This document shows positions 6,067-13,211 of a stretch of DNA of 20,576 nucleotides, in pieces (position 1 is the stretch's first letter; every line of letters begins with the position of its first letter). A model generated the notes under the pieces. It was given only the letters and a program-made list of their open reading frames with translations, had not been told where the DNA came from and made no database searches. A program made the translations under genes and the position numbers. Where the stretch lies: positions 1-20,576 of the forward strand of contig DUTL01000097.1 in the NCBI GenBank assembly GCA_012842105.1. The letters run 5' to 3'. The stretch is from Candidatus Fermentithermobacillaceae bacterium. Lineage in GTDB: Bacteria; Bacillota; Sulfobacillia; Fermentithermobacillales; Fermentithermobacillaceae.

Positions 6067-7947
6067 TCAACGGGCCTGCTCCGGGCTGGCTCGCAAAACT
6101 CCTGGCACACTGCGGCTCATAGCGTCAACTGCTTCTGCTTCTTGTTCTTCGCCTATCAGCGGAGCCCCGGCAAACTGTTTCTCATAGAGAGACTTGTAAA
6201 GGCCATCGCTGGATATGAGTTCCTCGTGGTTGCCTATTTCCACTACATTGCCGTTTTCAATTACGTATATCCTGTCTGCATTGCGTATTGTAGAAAGCCT
6301 GTGGGCAATCACAATGGAAGTCCTGCCCTCGAACAATCTCTCCATGGCTTGCTGGATAAGGAATTCGGTATAGGCATCAACAGATGACGTAGCTTCATCC
6401 AATATGAGAATCCTCGGGTTTGCCAGAAGCGCTCTGGCAAAAGCAAGGAGCTGCCTCTGGCCTACAGACAACCTTGAACCCCGTTCTCTAACCTGCGTAT
6501 CGTAGCCTTCGGGCAGGCGGCTGATGAAATCGTGAGCGCCAACGATTCTCGCAGCATCCTCAACTTCCTCATCTGTAGCGTCAAGACGTCCATACTTTAT
6601 GTTCTCCCGGACCGTGCCTGAGAATATGAACGTATCCTGCAGCACTATCCCAAGATTTCTCCTCAGCGATTCCAGCGTCACGTCTCGTATGTCAATACCG
6701 TCTACCATAATTTCCCCTTCCTGCACATCGTAAAACCGGCAGAGCAGATTGATAATCGAACTCTTGCCTGCACCTGTAGGGCCGACAAGGGCAATGGTTT
6801 CGTTGGGCTTTGCTTCAATGCTTACCCCGTGAAGTACAGGCAGGCCAGCCTCGTATCCGAACACTACGTTGTCAAACTGAACGTGCCCTTCAAGATCTTG
6901 AAGCTCCAATGCGCCTTCTTTATCCTGAACATTGGGCTCGGTGTCGAGAATCTCAAACACTCTTTCAGATGATACTCCTGCTTGCAGCATCAGATTATAC
7001 ACTTCGGTCAGGTTCCTGATTGGCCAGAAAAACCGGGTCATGTAGTTCAAAAATGCAACTATGGTCCCTACGGTAACCGTTGGATCAAGCCAGGACATCC
7101 GCAGGCCGCCGTAATAAACGATTAGCGCTGAACCCACGGCGCCTATTACGTCAACCAAAGGATGGAACAAAGCATGCAGCCGCGCTGCTTCCACTTGAGC
7201 CTGAAAACTCTCATAGTTAGTGTCGCTGAATTTCTCAGCATTTACGTCTTCTCGGGAAAACGCCTGCACGATTCTCATCCCGGATATTGATTCCTGAAGG
7301 TTAGCGTTAATGTCGGCAATTCTGCGCCTTACCCTGTGATATGCCCTGGTCATCTTGGTTCTAAGGCTCCATACGACCAGAAACAAGAGGGGAACAACGG
7401 TCAGTGTGGCCAAAGCTAATTGGACATTCAACCGCAGCATAATCACCATAATAGCCACCAGCGTAACAAGGTCGCTCAAGAGTCCAAGGGCTCCTGATGC
7501 TATCAGCTGGTTCAAAGATTCAACGTCTCCGGTAACACGAGACATAATCCGCCCGGCTTGCAGCTTGTCATAAAAATCAAGGCCCAGGTCTTGAAGGTGG
7601 ACAAACAGTTCCCGCCTCATAGAATAGAGCATGTTCTGGCCCGTCCACGACATGACATACCGCTGGGTAACACGCAAAATTTCTATGACTACCATTACCC
7701 CTAAATAGGTCAGGGCAGTTTTGGTCACCTGGTCGAAATCCCCGGCAGGAATGTCAATATCGATGGCTCTGCGCACAAGCAGCGGCCCGACAGTACCCAG
7801 GAGCGAGATGCCAATAGCAAGGGCCAAAGCAAACAGCAAGTACCATTTGAACGGAATAACAAACTGCTTCAGTTTAGGCAGGTGAACGAAGTTTACGTCT
7901 TTGCGATCTATATCTCCTATGTCCAAACCCCCACGATATCGTCCCAT
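6067..7947 (-). CDS. ABC exporter half-transporter with non-canonical signature (LSVGQ)
   Basis: This 626-residue type IV (B-subfamily-like) exporter half has a six-helix membrane domain (about residues 35-330) and a C-terminal nucleotide-binding domain. The ATPase motifs are Walker A GPTGAGKSS (389-397), Q-loop Gln437, signature LSVGQ (493-497) in place of LSGGQ, Walker B ILILDE with Asp517 and Glu518, and the switch His549 in IAHRLST. Its ATG overlaps the stop of the upstream half-transporter gene in TAATG, which points to translational coupling and a heterodimer. The altered signature contributes to the ATP site formed with the partner's Walker motifs. A ~34-residue N-terminal segment precedes the first helix. 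It most resembles the YfiC/LmrD/TM288-type partner, from memory. The substrate is unknown; drugs or lipids are common for this group. Confidence 0.92.
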   Translation of the reverse strand: MGRYRGGLDIGDIDRKDVNFVHLPKLKQFVIPFKWYLLFALALAIGISLLGTVGPLLVRRAIDIDIPAGDFDQVTKTALTYLGVMVVIEILRVTQRYVMSWTGQNMLYSMRRELFVHLQDLGLDFYDKLQAGRIMSRVTGDVESLNQLIASGALGLLSDLVTLVAIMVIMLRLNVQLALATLTVVPLLFLVVWSLRTKMTRAYHRVRRRIADINANLQESISGMRIVQAFSREDVNAEKFSDTNYESFQAQVEAARLHALFHPLVDVIGAVGSALIVYYGGLRMSWLDPTVTVGTIVAFLNYMTRFFWPIRNLTEVYNLMLQAGVSSERVFEILDTEPNVQDKEGALELQDLEGHVQFDNVVFGYEAGLPVLHGVSIEAKPNETIALVGPTGAGKSSIINLLCRFYDVQEGEIMVDGIDIRDVTLESLRRNLGIVLQDTFIFSGTVRENIKYGRLDATDEEVEDAARIVGAHDFISRLPEGYDTQVRERGSRLSVGQRQLLAFARALLANPRILILDEATSSVDAYTEFLIQQAMERLFEGRTSIVIAHRLSTIRNADRIYVIENGNVVEIGNHEELISSDGLYKSLYEKQFAGAPLIGEEQEAEAVDAMSRSVPGVLRASPEQAR

Positions 7948-9737
7948 TAGTTTCCACCCCCTTGGCTTGCTGTATCCTCAAGGGCGGCTTGTTCAGGATC
8001 CCCAAGTTGCACTTCTTGTGGCCTGAACTGCAAGTTATAAATAGAGGTGTAGATTCCGCCCTTTTTCAGGAGAACCTCATGAGTGCCCTGCTCAGCAATA
8101 GTGCCCTTATCCAGGACAATGATCCAGTCAGCATTTCGCACTGTAGAAAGCCTTTGAGCAATGACAAATGATGTCCGGTCTTCCAGGAGCCGGGAAAAAG
8201 CTTCTTGTATCCGCATTTCAGTTTCCACGTCTACGCTTGATGTTGATTCATCAAGCAAGAGGATGCGCGCATCCATCAAAAGGGCCCTGGCAATGGCGAC
8301 TCTTTGCTTCTGCCCTCCTGAAAGCCCTACTCCCCTTTCACCGATTACAGAGTCATAGCCTTCAGGCAAGTTCGAAATAAATTCATCTATGTGTGCCGCT
8401 TGAGCAGCTTCGATGATTTCTTGCTCAGTCGCTTCCGGCTTGCCGTATGCGATATTGTCGCGCAAGGAAGCCGAGAAAAGAAAAGTCTCCTGGGTGACAA
8501 TGCCAATCTGCCTTCTCAAACTCTCAATAGTGACATCGCGAACATCAATACCGTCTACTAGCACCCTGCCCTTGCTAACATCATAGAATCTCGGTATTAG
8601 GTTTATGAGAGTAGATTTTCCGGACCCTGTGCCACCAAGTACGGCAATGGTCTGTCCCGGCTTTACGTCCAGGTTTATGCTGTCAACAACCATCTGGCCG
8701 GCCTCGTATGCAAAACCTACATCCTCCAACGTAACTCTGCCTTCTATAGGTGGAACTGGTTTGGCACCGGGCTTATCTTCCACATCAGCTCTTGTATCAA
8801 GAATCTCAAATATCCTCTCGCCTGATGCAATTGTCCTTTGTGCCATGCTCACCCAGAATCCCAGCCTGCGAATGGGGCCGATTAGCTGCCCAAGCAGCAT
8901 GTTAAAAGCTATCAGGGTTCCATAAGTAAGATTTCCCGACATGACCTGCCATCCGCCATACCACAGAATTATTGCGAGAGACACTTCCGTAAACAGCCGC
9001 ATAAGGGCCCAGTTCACTGCAGACAGCCTCTCTGCCCTCACATTGCGGGCCAATAGCGCCATATTGTCCGTTTCGAATTTCTCAAGCTCATAGTCTTTTC
9101 TGGCAAAGGCTTTTACTACACGCTGGCCTGTAATATTCTCCTGCAGCCTGGCCGTAAGCACCGCAAGTTGCTGCTGGATATCCCAAAACATAGGCCGAAC
9201 CTGGGTAGAGTAAACCTGTACACGCCACACCAGCAGCGGGACAGGAATCAATGCCATGAAAGTAAGCTTGCTGTGCTGGGATATCATCAAGGTAAATGTT
9301 GCAGCAAATGTTACAGCCATGGAAACCATCTGCACAAGCCCATTCGACAAAAACCTCTGCGCTGTCTCTACGTCAGACGTAACCCGGGACATAATCTGTC
9401 CGGTTTGGGCCTGGTCATAGAAACTAAAAGAAAGCTGCTGCAGGTGGCGATATAGTGTATTCCTTATATCGAAAACTACTTCTTGCCCTGCATAAGACAT
9501 GCTGAAACGCTGAAAGAACTGCAAAATACCCTTGACGGCCGCTACACCCAATATGGCCAGGGCACCGTATAACAGCAATGTATAGTCCTTGGATTCGAGT
9601 ATATCGTCGATAACCCATTTGATAACCATTGGCTGCAGCAAATTGAGAGCTGAGATTCCAAACACTAAGCCGAATGAAAGCAGATACTTCTTCCAATAGG
9701 GAGATGCAAACTTCAGGAGCCTTCGAAGAACTTTCAA
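7947..9737 (-). CDS. ABC exporter half-transporter with Gln in place of the switch His
   Basis: This 596-residue exporter half has a six-helix membrane domain (about residues 15-310) and a nucleotide-binding domain. Motifs are Walker A GGTGSGKST (369-376 region), Q-loop Gln416, an intact LSGGQ signature (472-476), and Walker B ILLLDE with Asp496 and Glu497. The position of the H-loop histidine is Gln528 (FVIAQRLSTVRNAD). Substitution of this His by Gln is known in the degenerate half of heterodimeric exporters such as TM287/288. The start is a TTG at 9735-9737 with GGAGG about seven bases upstream; no better start is near. It is the first ABC gene of the operon and overlaps the next one by one base. 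A promoter with repeated CAATCGT elements lies upstream, and padR is encoded just before it on the same strand. Confidence 0.92.
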   Translation of the reverse strand: MKVLRRLLKFASPYWKKYLLSFGLVFGISALNLLQPMVIKWVIDDILESKDYTLLLYGALAILGVAAVKGILQFFQRFSMSYAGQEVVFDIRNTLYRHLQQLSFSFYDQAQTGQIMSRVTSDVETAQRFLSNGLVQMVSMAVTFAATFTLMISQHSKLTFMALIPVPLLVWRVQVYSTQVRPMFWDIQQQLAVLTARLQENITGQRVVKAFARKDYELEKFETDNMALLARNVRAERLSAVNWALMRLFTEVSLAIILWYGGWQVMSGNLTYGTLIAFNMLLGQLIGPIRRLGFWVSMAQRTIASGERIFEILDTRADVEDKPGAKPVPPIEGRVTLEDVGFAYEAGQMVVDSINLDVKPGQTIAVLGGTGSGKSTLINLIPRFYDVSKGRVLVDGIDVRDVTIESLRRQIGIVTQETFLFSASLRDNIAYGKPEATEQEIIEAAQAAHIDEFISNLPEGYDSVIGERGVGLSGGQKQRVAIARALLMDARILLLDESTSSVDVETEMRIQEAFSRLLEDRTSFVIAQRLSTVRNADWIIVLDKGTIAEQGTHEVLLKKGGIYTSIYNLQFRPQEVQLGDPEQAALEDTASQGGGN

Positions 9738-9776
9738 ATGCCACCCTCCCTCCGGCGCTTATTTCTGTACTTACAG

Positions 9777-9868
9777 CAATCGTTTAGCGATCAGATAATA
9801 TCGCCACACGAAATACTATCATACTTAGTTGCTTTTATGATTGCAATCGTTTGTGTCTACAACGATTG
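9777..9868 (-). promoter_or_regulatory. ABC operon promoter and putative operator
   Basis: On the minus strand, TTGCAA (9841-9846), a 17-base spacer and TATGAT (9818-9823) form a good promoter that would start about 70-75 bases before the TTG start of the first ABC gene. An inverted repeat CAATCGT-N11-ACGATTG (9844-9868) overlaps the -35 element. A further direct copy, CAATCGTTT, lies at 9777-9785, downstream of the start site. Three half-sites around one promoter suggest repressor binding; the neighbouring PadR protein is the natural candidate, though its operator is not known here. Confidence 0.55.
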
Positions 9869-9888
9869 TCAGCGTTGCCGCGATTTTC

Positions 9889-10368
9889 TTAGTTACCGCC
9901 GTTCTGTTTGTTATTGCCGTTGGCTTCGCTACTGCAATTCTCCTGGATTGCACACTCATACCGCTCCAAGAATTGCTGAAGTACCCTGATATTCAACTTG
10001 ATGGTTTCTGCCCATACAGACAACAACTCGTCACCGTCGGCGGTTACCCTGTACATTCTTCTCGCAGGGCCTGTACCTGTGGTATCCCACCTGGACTCAA
10101 TCATGCCCCGCTTCTCGAGCCTTCTTAGATACCGGTACACCATGCCCGGATCTTGATTGTCTCCGAACCCAAATTCCTTCAGCCGCGAAATTAGGTCATA
10201 CCCGTAAGTGACATTCTCTGTCAATAGAAGCAAGAGGCACGGCTCCATAAAACCTTCAGGGCGCACAACCCATTCTGCATGCCCCGGACGATGCCAGCCG
10301 TGATGGCCTCTGTGCTTGTCATCTTTGTGCCTTTCACCTCCGTTTTCTTCACTTCTGTCATAAGTCAT
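9889..10368 (-). CDS. PadR-family transcriptional regulator with His-rich N-terminus
   Basis: This 159-residue regulator has a PadR winged helix from about residue 36: LLLLLTENVTYGYDLISRL, then MVYRYLRRLEKRGMIESRW, then the wing and YRVTADGDELL, followed by a helix used for dimerisation. PadR proteins usually repress nearby transporter or detoxification genes. The N-terminus is unusual: residues 14-30 hold six histidines (HKDDKHRGHHGWHRPGH), which could bind metal. The tail is Asn/Gln-rich (NGNNKQNGGN). Two ATGs lie at 10374 and 10368. GGAGGG at 10376-10381 is one base from the first and seven from the second, so I choose 10368. It lies upstream of the two ABC genes on the same strand, with their own promoter in the 151-base gap. 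Ligand and true target are not determined. Confidence 0.88.
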   Translation of the reverse strand: MTYDRSEENGGERHKDDKHRGHHGWHRPGHAEWVVRPEGFMEPCLLLLLTENVTYGYDLISRLKEFGFGDNQDPGMVYRYLRRLEKRGMIESRWDTTGTGPARRMYRVTADGDELLSVWAETIKLNIRVLQQFLERYECAIQENCSSEANGNNKQNGGN

Positions 10369-10574
10369 ACTCATTCCCTCCTCTCTCAGGTTTCAGGCAA
10401 CTGCAGTCGCCTGCCCAATGATCAACACCGGGCTATTGTGGCTTTTGCGCCGGACATTGCCGGTACTGCCAGTGGGTTTGGTACACCTGGTGCAAGCGGT
10501 ATGTTTGGTGCGATTAGTGCGACGAAAGCCATTCTTATGCAGGGTTTGCTTACTACACCTGGTACACTTCGTGC

Positions 10575-10621
10575 CATATATATGTCTATCACATATATGT
10601 GTATACTCCTATTGTATGCAA
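10575..10621 (-). promoter_or_regulatory. Candidate padR promoter with paired AT-rich palindromes
   Basis: Two perfect palindromes, CATATATATG (10575-10584) and CACATATATGTG (10590-10601), have centres 16 bases apart. On the minus strand a weak TTGCAT (10616-10621) lies 17-18 bases before a TATA-like sequence inside the second palindrome, which could be a padR promoter. PadR operators are often ATAT/ATGT-type palindromes, so autorepression is plausible. The leader would be about 215 bases, which is long. Confidence 0.35.
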
Positions 10622-10646
10622 AAGTCCTTCTTTCCTACCAGAAAAA

Positions 10647-10662
10647 ATCGAAACTTTTCGAT
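10647..10662. repeat. Short perfect inverted repeat
   Basis: ATCGAAA-CT-TTTCGAT is a 7+7 base dyad. On the minus strand it is followed by TTTTT, so it could be a weak terminator (six-pair stem with a four-base loop). It could also be an operator between padR and sigI. Nothing in the sequence decides between these. Confidence 0.35.
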
Positions 10663-10899
10663 ATTTATCATGAATAGCCAAGATGGTGTTTGCCGCCGTC
10701 AGTACCTGCCCGGTAAATCAGGGGGAATATCAAACAAAGGGAAATACTGGCCGGAACATGAAGCACGGTGCCCCATTCTCCAGTTGACGAGAAGCGCGCA
10801 ATGAAGGCTTTCGAGGCTCTGTTAAGCAGCAGCAACAACCCAAGAATCAAAGGTAAACAAGCAGTTTGAGGATATCAGAAGTGCAGGATTTGAAAGCAG

Positions 10900-11676
10900 G
10901 TGAAGCGAAAACCTCAGATGGTGAATGCAATTTTGACTTTGAAAATAACAAGGCAAGTTGAAGAGGAAACAGTCGAAGCGCGGGTGGCACGGGCCCGGGA
11001 TGGAGATATCCAGGCAAGGGATGACCTGATCCGGGATTATACCCCTTTCATTCTCAAAACAGCCGCTTCGTGCGTTAGACGATACGTAGTGCTAGGAGAA
11101 GATGATGAGGCCAGTGTGGCCCTTTCAGCTTTCAACGAGGCCATTGACGCGTTCAAGAGCAAGAGGCCTGGCTTTCTTGCTTTTGCCGCTACAGTCATAA
11201 AACGAAGGCTTATCGATCTTTACAGAAAGCAAACCAGGCACCGGGAAATACCGTTCTCAACAATGAGTACACCCAAGAGTGAAAATGAGGGTTTTTGGGA
11301 TCCGTCTTGTTTGACATATACAACAGAGGATTGGCAAGCCGTAGTGGAACGAAGGGATGACATTGAGAACTGGAAGGAGACACTGAAAGAATTCGGCCTG
11401 ACCATTGGGCAAGTGGTTGAGGCTACTCCAAAACATAGGGACGCTCGACAAAGAGCTATGTATATGGCCAGGCTAATTGCTGAAAACGCCAAGTTGAAGC
11501 AATTGTTCTTTGAGACTCGCAGGATTCCCGTTGATGAATTGCTTTCGCGAGTGCCTGAGAAAAGGCGTGTTTCAAGAAAAACCATAGACAGGCAGAAAGT
11601 GTATATTACTGCGGTGGCCATTGCCATGGCCGGTGATTACCCCAGCATGGAAAGTTTCTTAGAGGTTTCTGAATGA
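10900..11676 (+). CDS. sigI: RNA polymerase sigma factor of the SigI family
   Basis: This 258-residue alternative sigma factor has a sigma-2 region at about residues 25-110: ARDGDIQARDDLIRDYTPFILK, then DEASVALSAFNEAIDAF, then FLAFAATVIKRRLIDLYRK. The C-terminal SigI-specific domain ends IPVDELL...VSRKTIDRQKVYITAVAIAMAGDYPSMESFL. This matches SigI, which in Bacillus responds to heat and envelope stress and in cellulolytic Clostridia to extracellular polysaccharides. An in-frame stop at 10891 limits the start. GTG at 10900 is used; ATG at 10918 is an alternative. The ribosome binding site is weak (GAAAGCAG). The rsgI-like anti-sigma gene follows 15 bases after the stop, the standard operon arrangement, so its activity is expected to be held at the membrane by that protein. 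Confidence 0.92.
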   Translation: MKRKPQMVNAILTLKITRQVEEETVEARVARARDGDIQARDDLIRDYTPFILKTAASCVRRYVVLGEDDEASVALSAFNEAIDAFKSKRPGFLAFAATVIKRRLIDLYRKQTRHREIPFSTMSTPKSENEGFWDPSCLTYTTEDWQAVVERRDDIENWKETLKEFGLTIGQVVEATPKHRDARQRAMYMARLIAENAKLKQLFFETRRIPVDELLSRVPEKRRVSRKTIDRQKVYITAVAIAMAGDYPSMESFLEVSE

Positions 11677-11691
11677 GAGTGGTGATTTAAG

Positions 11692-13131
11692 TTGCGAGCC
11701 AAGCAATGTATCGTGGTTGAAAAGTCCCGAAACGGGGTTACGGTTCTTACATCTGAGGGGCGATTTGTATATGTTCCAATCAAAAACTGTCTGTACATGG
11801 TTGGAGAGCAAATAACATTGCCCGCGCTTTTAGAACTTCCAGCCACAAAACCCGCTCGCAGGCAAACACTTCCCCAGTTCCTGAGAAGGCGGCTGCTGCC
11901 CGTTGCAGCGGTAGCCTCTCTGATTCTGTTTGCCTCATTCTTTGGATATACACAATACCTGGAAGCACGGCCGACACTTGCCTGGGTAACAATCGATCTT
12001 GTTGATTCACCCGGAAGCATGGAACTGGAAGTAAACGATAAGGGGTTAATAAAGTCGGTTACGTATTTCGATGAGGAGGGCGAACGAATAGCCCACTCCC
12101 TTAACCTGTACATGAAGCCGGTGGACTACGCCGTGGAAGCGCTGCTCAAAACCAAGCAGGAAGGCAAGCAACCGGAAGTGGTAATCGGAGTAATTCCGGT
12201 GAAAGAGGGCCCTGCCCTTGATAATCTGGAGAAGAAGCTTCTCAAAGATGCACAAAAAGCAGCGGAAAAAGCCGCCAAGGAAACTGCCAAAGCGGCTGAG
12301 AAAGCTGCCAGAGAAGCTGCCAAAGTTGCTGAGAAGGCTGCCAGAGAAGCTGCCAAAGCGGCTGAGAAGGCTGCCAGAGAAGCTGCCAAAGCGGCTGAGA
12401 AGGCTGCAAAAGAAACTACCAAAGCTGCTGAAAAGGCCGCCAAAGAGGCTGAAAAGGCTGCGAAACAATCTTCCAAAGAAGCTGAGAAAGCCGCGAAGGA
12501 AGCCGAAAAAGCCGCGAAAAAAGCAAGGACACATAATTCTAAGAAACAGGAGCCCCAGTCGCAACAAACCCTTTCAATGTTCAAAACGGCTGCCATCAAT
12601 CATGTCAGATTGGACAAACAAGCGCGGGATTCTGCGCAGGAACTGAAGATTTCAGCGGCAAGAGCAGTTCTTTGGGCGCTCTTCCAGGAACCGGATGTTG
12701 GCGAAGAGGACGGCGGCGCCATCAATGCTGTAGGAGAAGCCGTCAATACCATTGATGCCTTGGAAGATACCGGCCTGGCCGGAGATCCTCAGATTCCGGA
12801 GAAGCCGGGCCAGGAACCCAAAAGTGACAATGACACAAAGCAGGACGGCAAGAAAGAGGAAGACTCAAAGCCAAAGGTACCTCCCGGCCAGGCAAAGAAA
12901 CAAAGCGATTTCAAGAGCACTATTCCCAGGCCAGGCATTGACAAGATAAAAGGCAAGGACCCAAAACAAGATGCAGACTACCTGTCTAACCTTGCCAAAA
13001 AATGGGTGAAGGAAGTCCAGAAAATCCAAAAATCCGAGGCCAAGAAGCCTAAAGACAACGCCAGCGGAAAGAAAGACAATAGATCAAAAGACAGTCAGAA
13101 ATCAGGAAACAACTCTCCCGGAGGCAAATAA
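11692..13131 (+). CDS. RsgI-like membrane anti-sigma factor, variant cleavage site, Ala/Lys/Glu repeat ectodomain
   Basis: This 479-residue anti-sigma factor pairs with the upstream SigI. Residues 1-52 form the cytoplasmic RsgI N-terminal domain (CIVVEKSRNGVTVLTSEGRF, YMVGEQI). One membrane segment spans about 69-86, and a conserved outer domain follows at about 95-165. RsgI proteins normally have an autoproteolytic DINPS motif just outside the membrane; here the matching stretch is IDLVDSPGSMELEVN (101-115), with Ser106-Pro107 and a small insertion instead of Asn-Pro. Residues 187-280 are an 11-residue repeat (AEKAAREAAKA type) predicted to be long helix. Residues 280-370 look helical and 370-479 are rich in Lys, Pro, Gln and Asp. 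No carbohydrate-binding or enzyme module is seen. The start is TTG at 11692 with GGTGAT upstream. The domain begins right at this start, supporting it. Confidence 0.88.
   Translation: MRAKQCIVVEKSRNGVTVLTSEGRFVYVPIKNCLYMVGEQITLPALLELPATKPARRQTLPQFLRRRLLPVAAVASLILFASFFGYTQYLEARPTLAWVTIDLVDSPGSMELEVNDKGLIKSVTYFDEEGERIAHSLNLYMKPVDYAVEALLKTKQEGKQPEVVIGVIPVKEGPALDNLEKKLLKDAQKAAEKAAKETAKAAEKAAREAAKVAEKAAREAAKAAEKAAREAAKAAEKAAKETTKAAEKAAKEAEKAAKQSSKEAEKAAKEAEKAAKKARTHNSKKQEPQSQQTLSMFKTAAINHVRLDKQARDSAQELKISAARAVLWALFQEPDVGEEDGGAINAVGEAVNTIDALEDTGLAGDPQIPEKPGQEPKSDNDTKQDGKKEEDSKPKVPPGQAKKQSDFKSTIPRPGIDKIKGKDPKQDADYLSNLAKKWVKEVQKIQKSEAKKPKDNASGKKDNRSKDSQKSGNNSPGGK
12250..12531 (+). repeat. 33-bp coding tandem repeat in the rsgI-like gene
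   Basis: The DNA encodes hendecads of the AEKAAREAAKA type. Two adjacent 33-base units, 12328-12360 and 12361-12393, are identical, and flanking units differ by a few bases, so the repeat has expanded recently or is kept uniform. The unit is a multiple of three, so copy number can change without breaking the frame. Confidence 0.88.
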
Positions 13132-13166
13132 ACCCGGAATCATGATAGAATAGTGCCTGAGCCACG

Positions 13167-13194
13167 GGGTGTGCAAGCTGAGTGCAACACACCC
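13167..13194. repeat. Inverted repeat between the rsgI-like and helicase genes
   Basis: GGGTGTG (13167-13173) and CACACCC (13188-13194) are separated by 14 bases that themselves carry TGCA at both ends. It lies 36 bases after the anti-sigma stop. There is no T-run, so terminator status is uncertain. It also covers a GTG at 13182, which argues against that codon as the helicase start. Confidence 0.4.
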
Positions 13195-13211
13195 TTCCGG
13201 CGGTAACAGCC

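Larger units (their letters stand above)
10375..10899. other. Divergent intergenic region between padR and sigI
   Basis: This 525-base gap has no convincing gene. Open frames here lack ribosome binding sites and domain features. It holds the direct repeat TACACCTGGT at 10482-10491 and 10554-10563, the paired palindromes at 10575-10601, an inverted repeat ATCGAAA-CT-TTTCGAT at 10647-10662 (which reads as a short stem with a T-run on the minus strand), and the leader of sigI. A tiny open frame at 10801-10869 (22 codons) directly precedes sigI; I see no evidence that it is translated. I could not assign a confident sigI promoter. Confidence 0.4.

Noticed and set aside
10418..10804. Rightward 128-codon open frame between padR and sigI
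   Set aside because: No ribosome binding site or domain, odd composition, and it runs through palindromes and repeats that look regulatory.
12046..12599. Leftward Leu/Phe/Ser-rich frames opposite the rsgI-like gene
   Set aside because: They are the complement of the Ala/Lys/Glu repeat; the rightward frame has the RsgI domain and operon context.
13182..13211. GTG start for the helicase at 13182
   Set aside because: It lies inside an inverted repeat, lacks a ribosome binding site, and adds residues not seen in the family. ATG 13212 has GGCGGT upstream.
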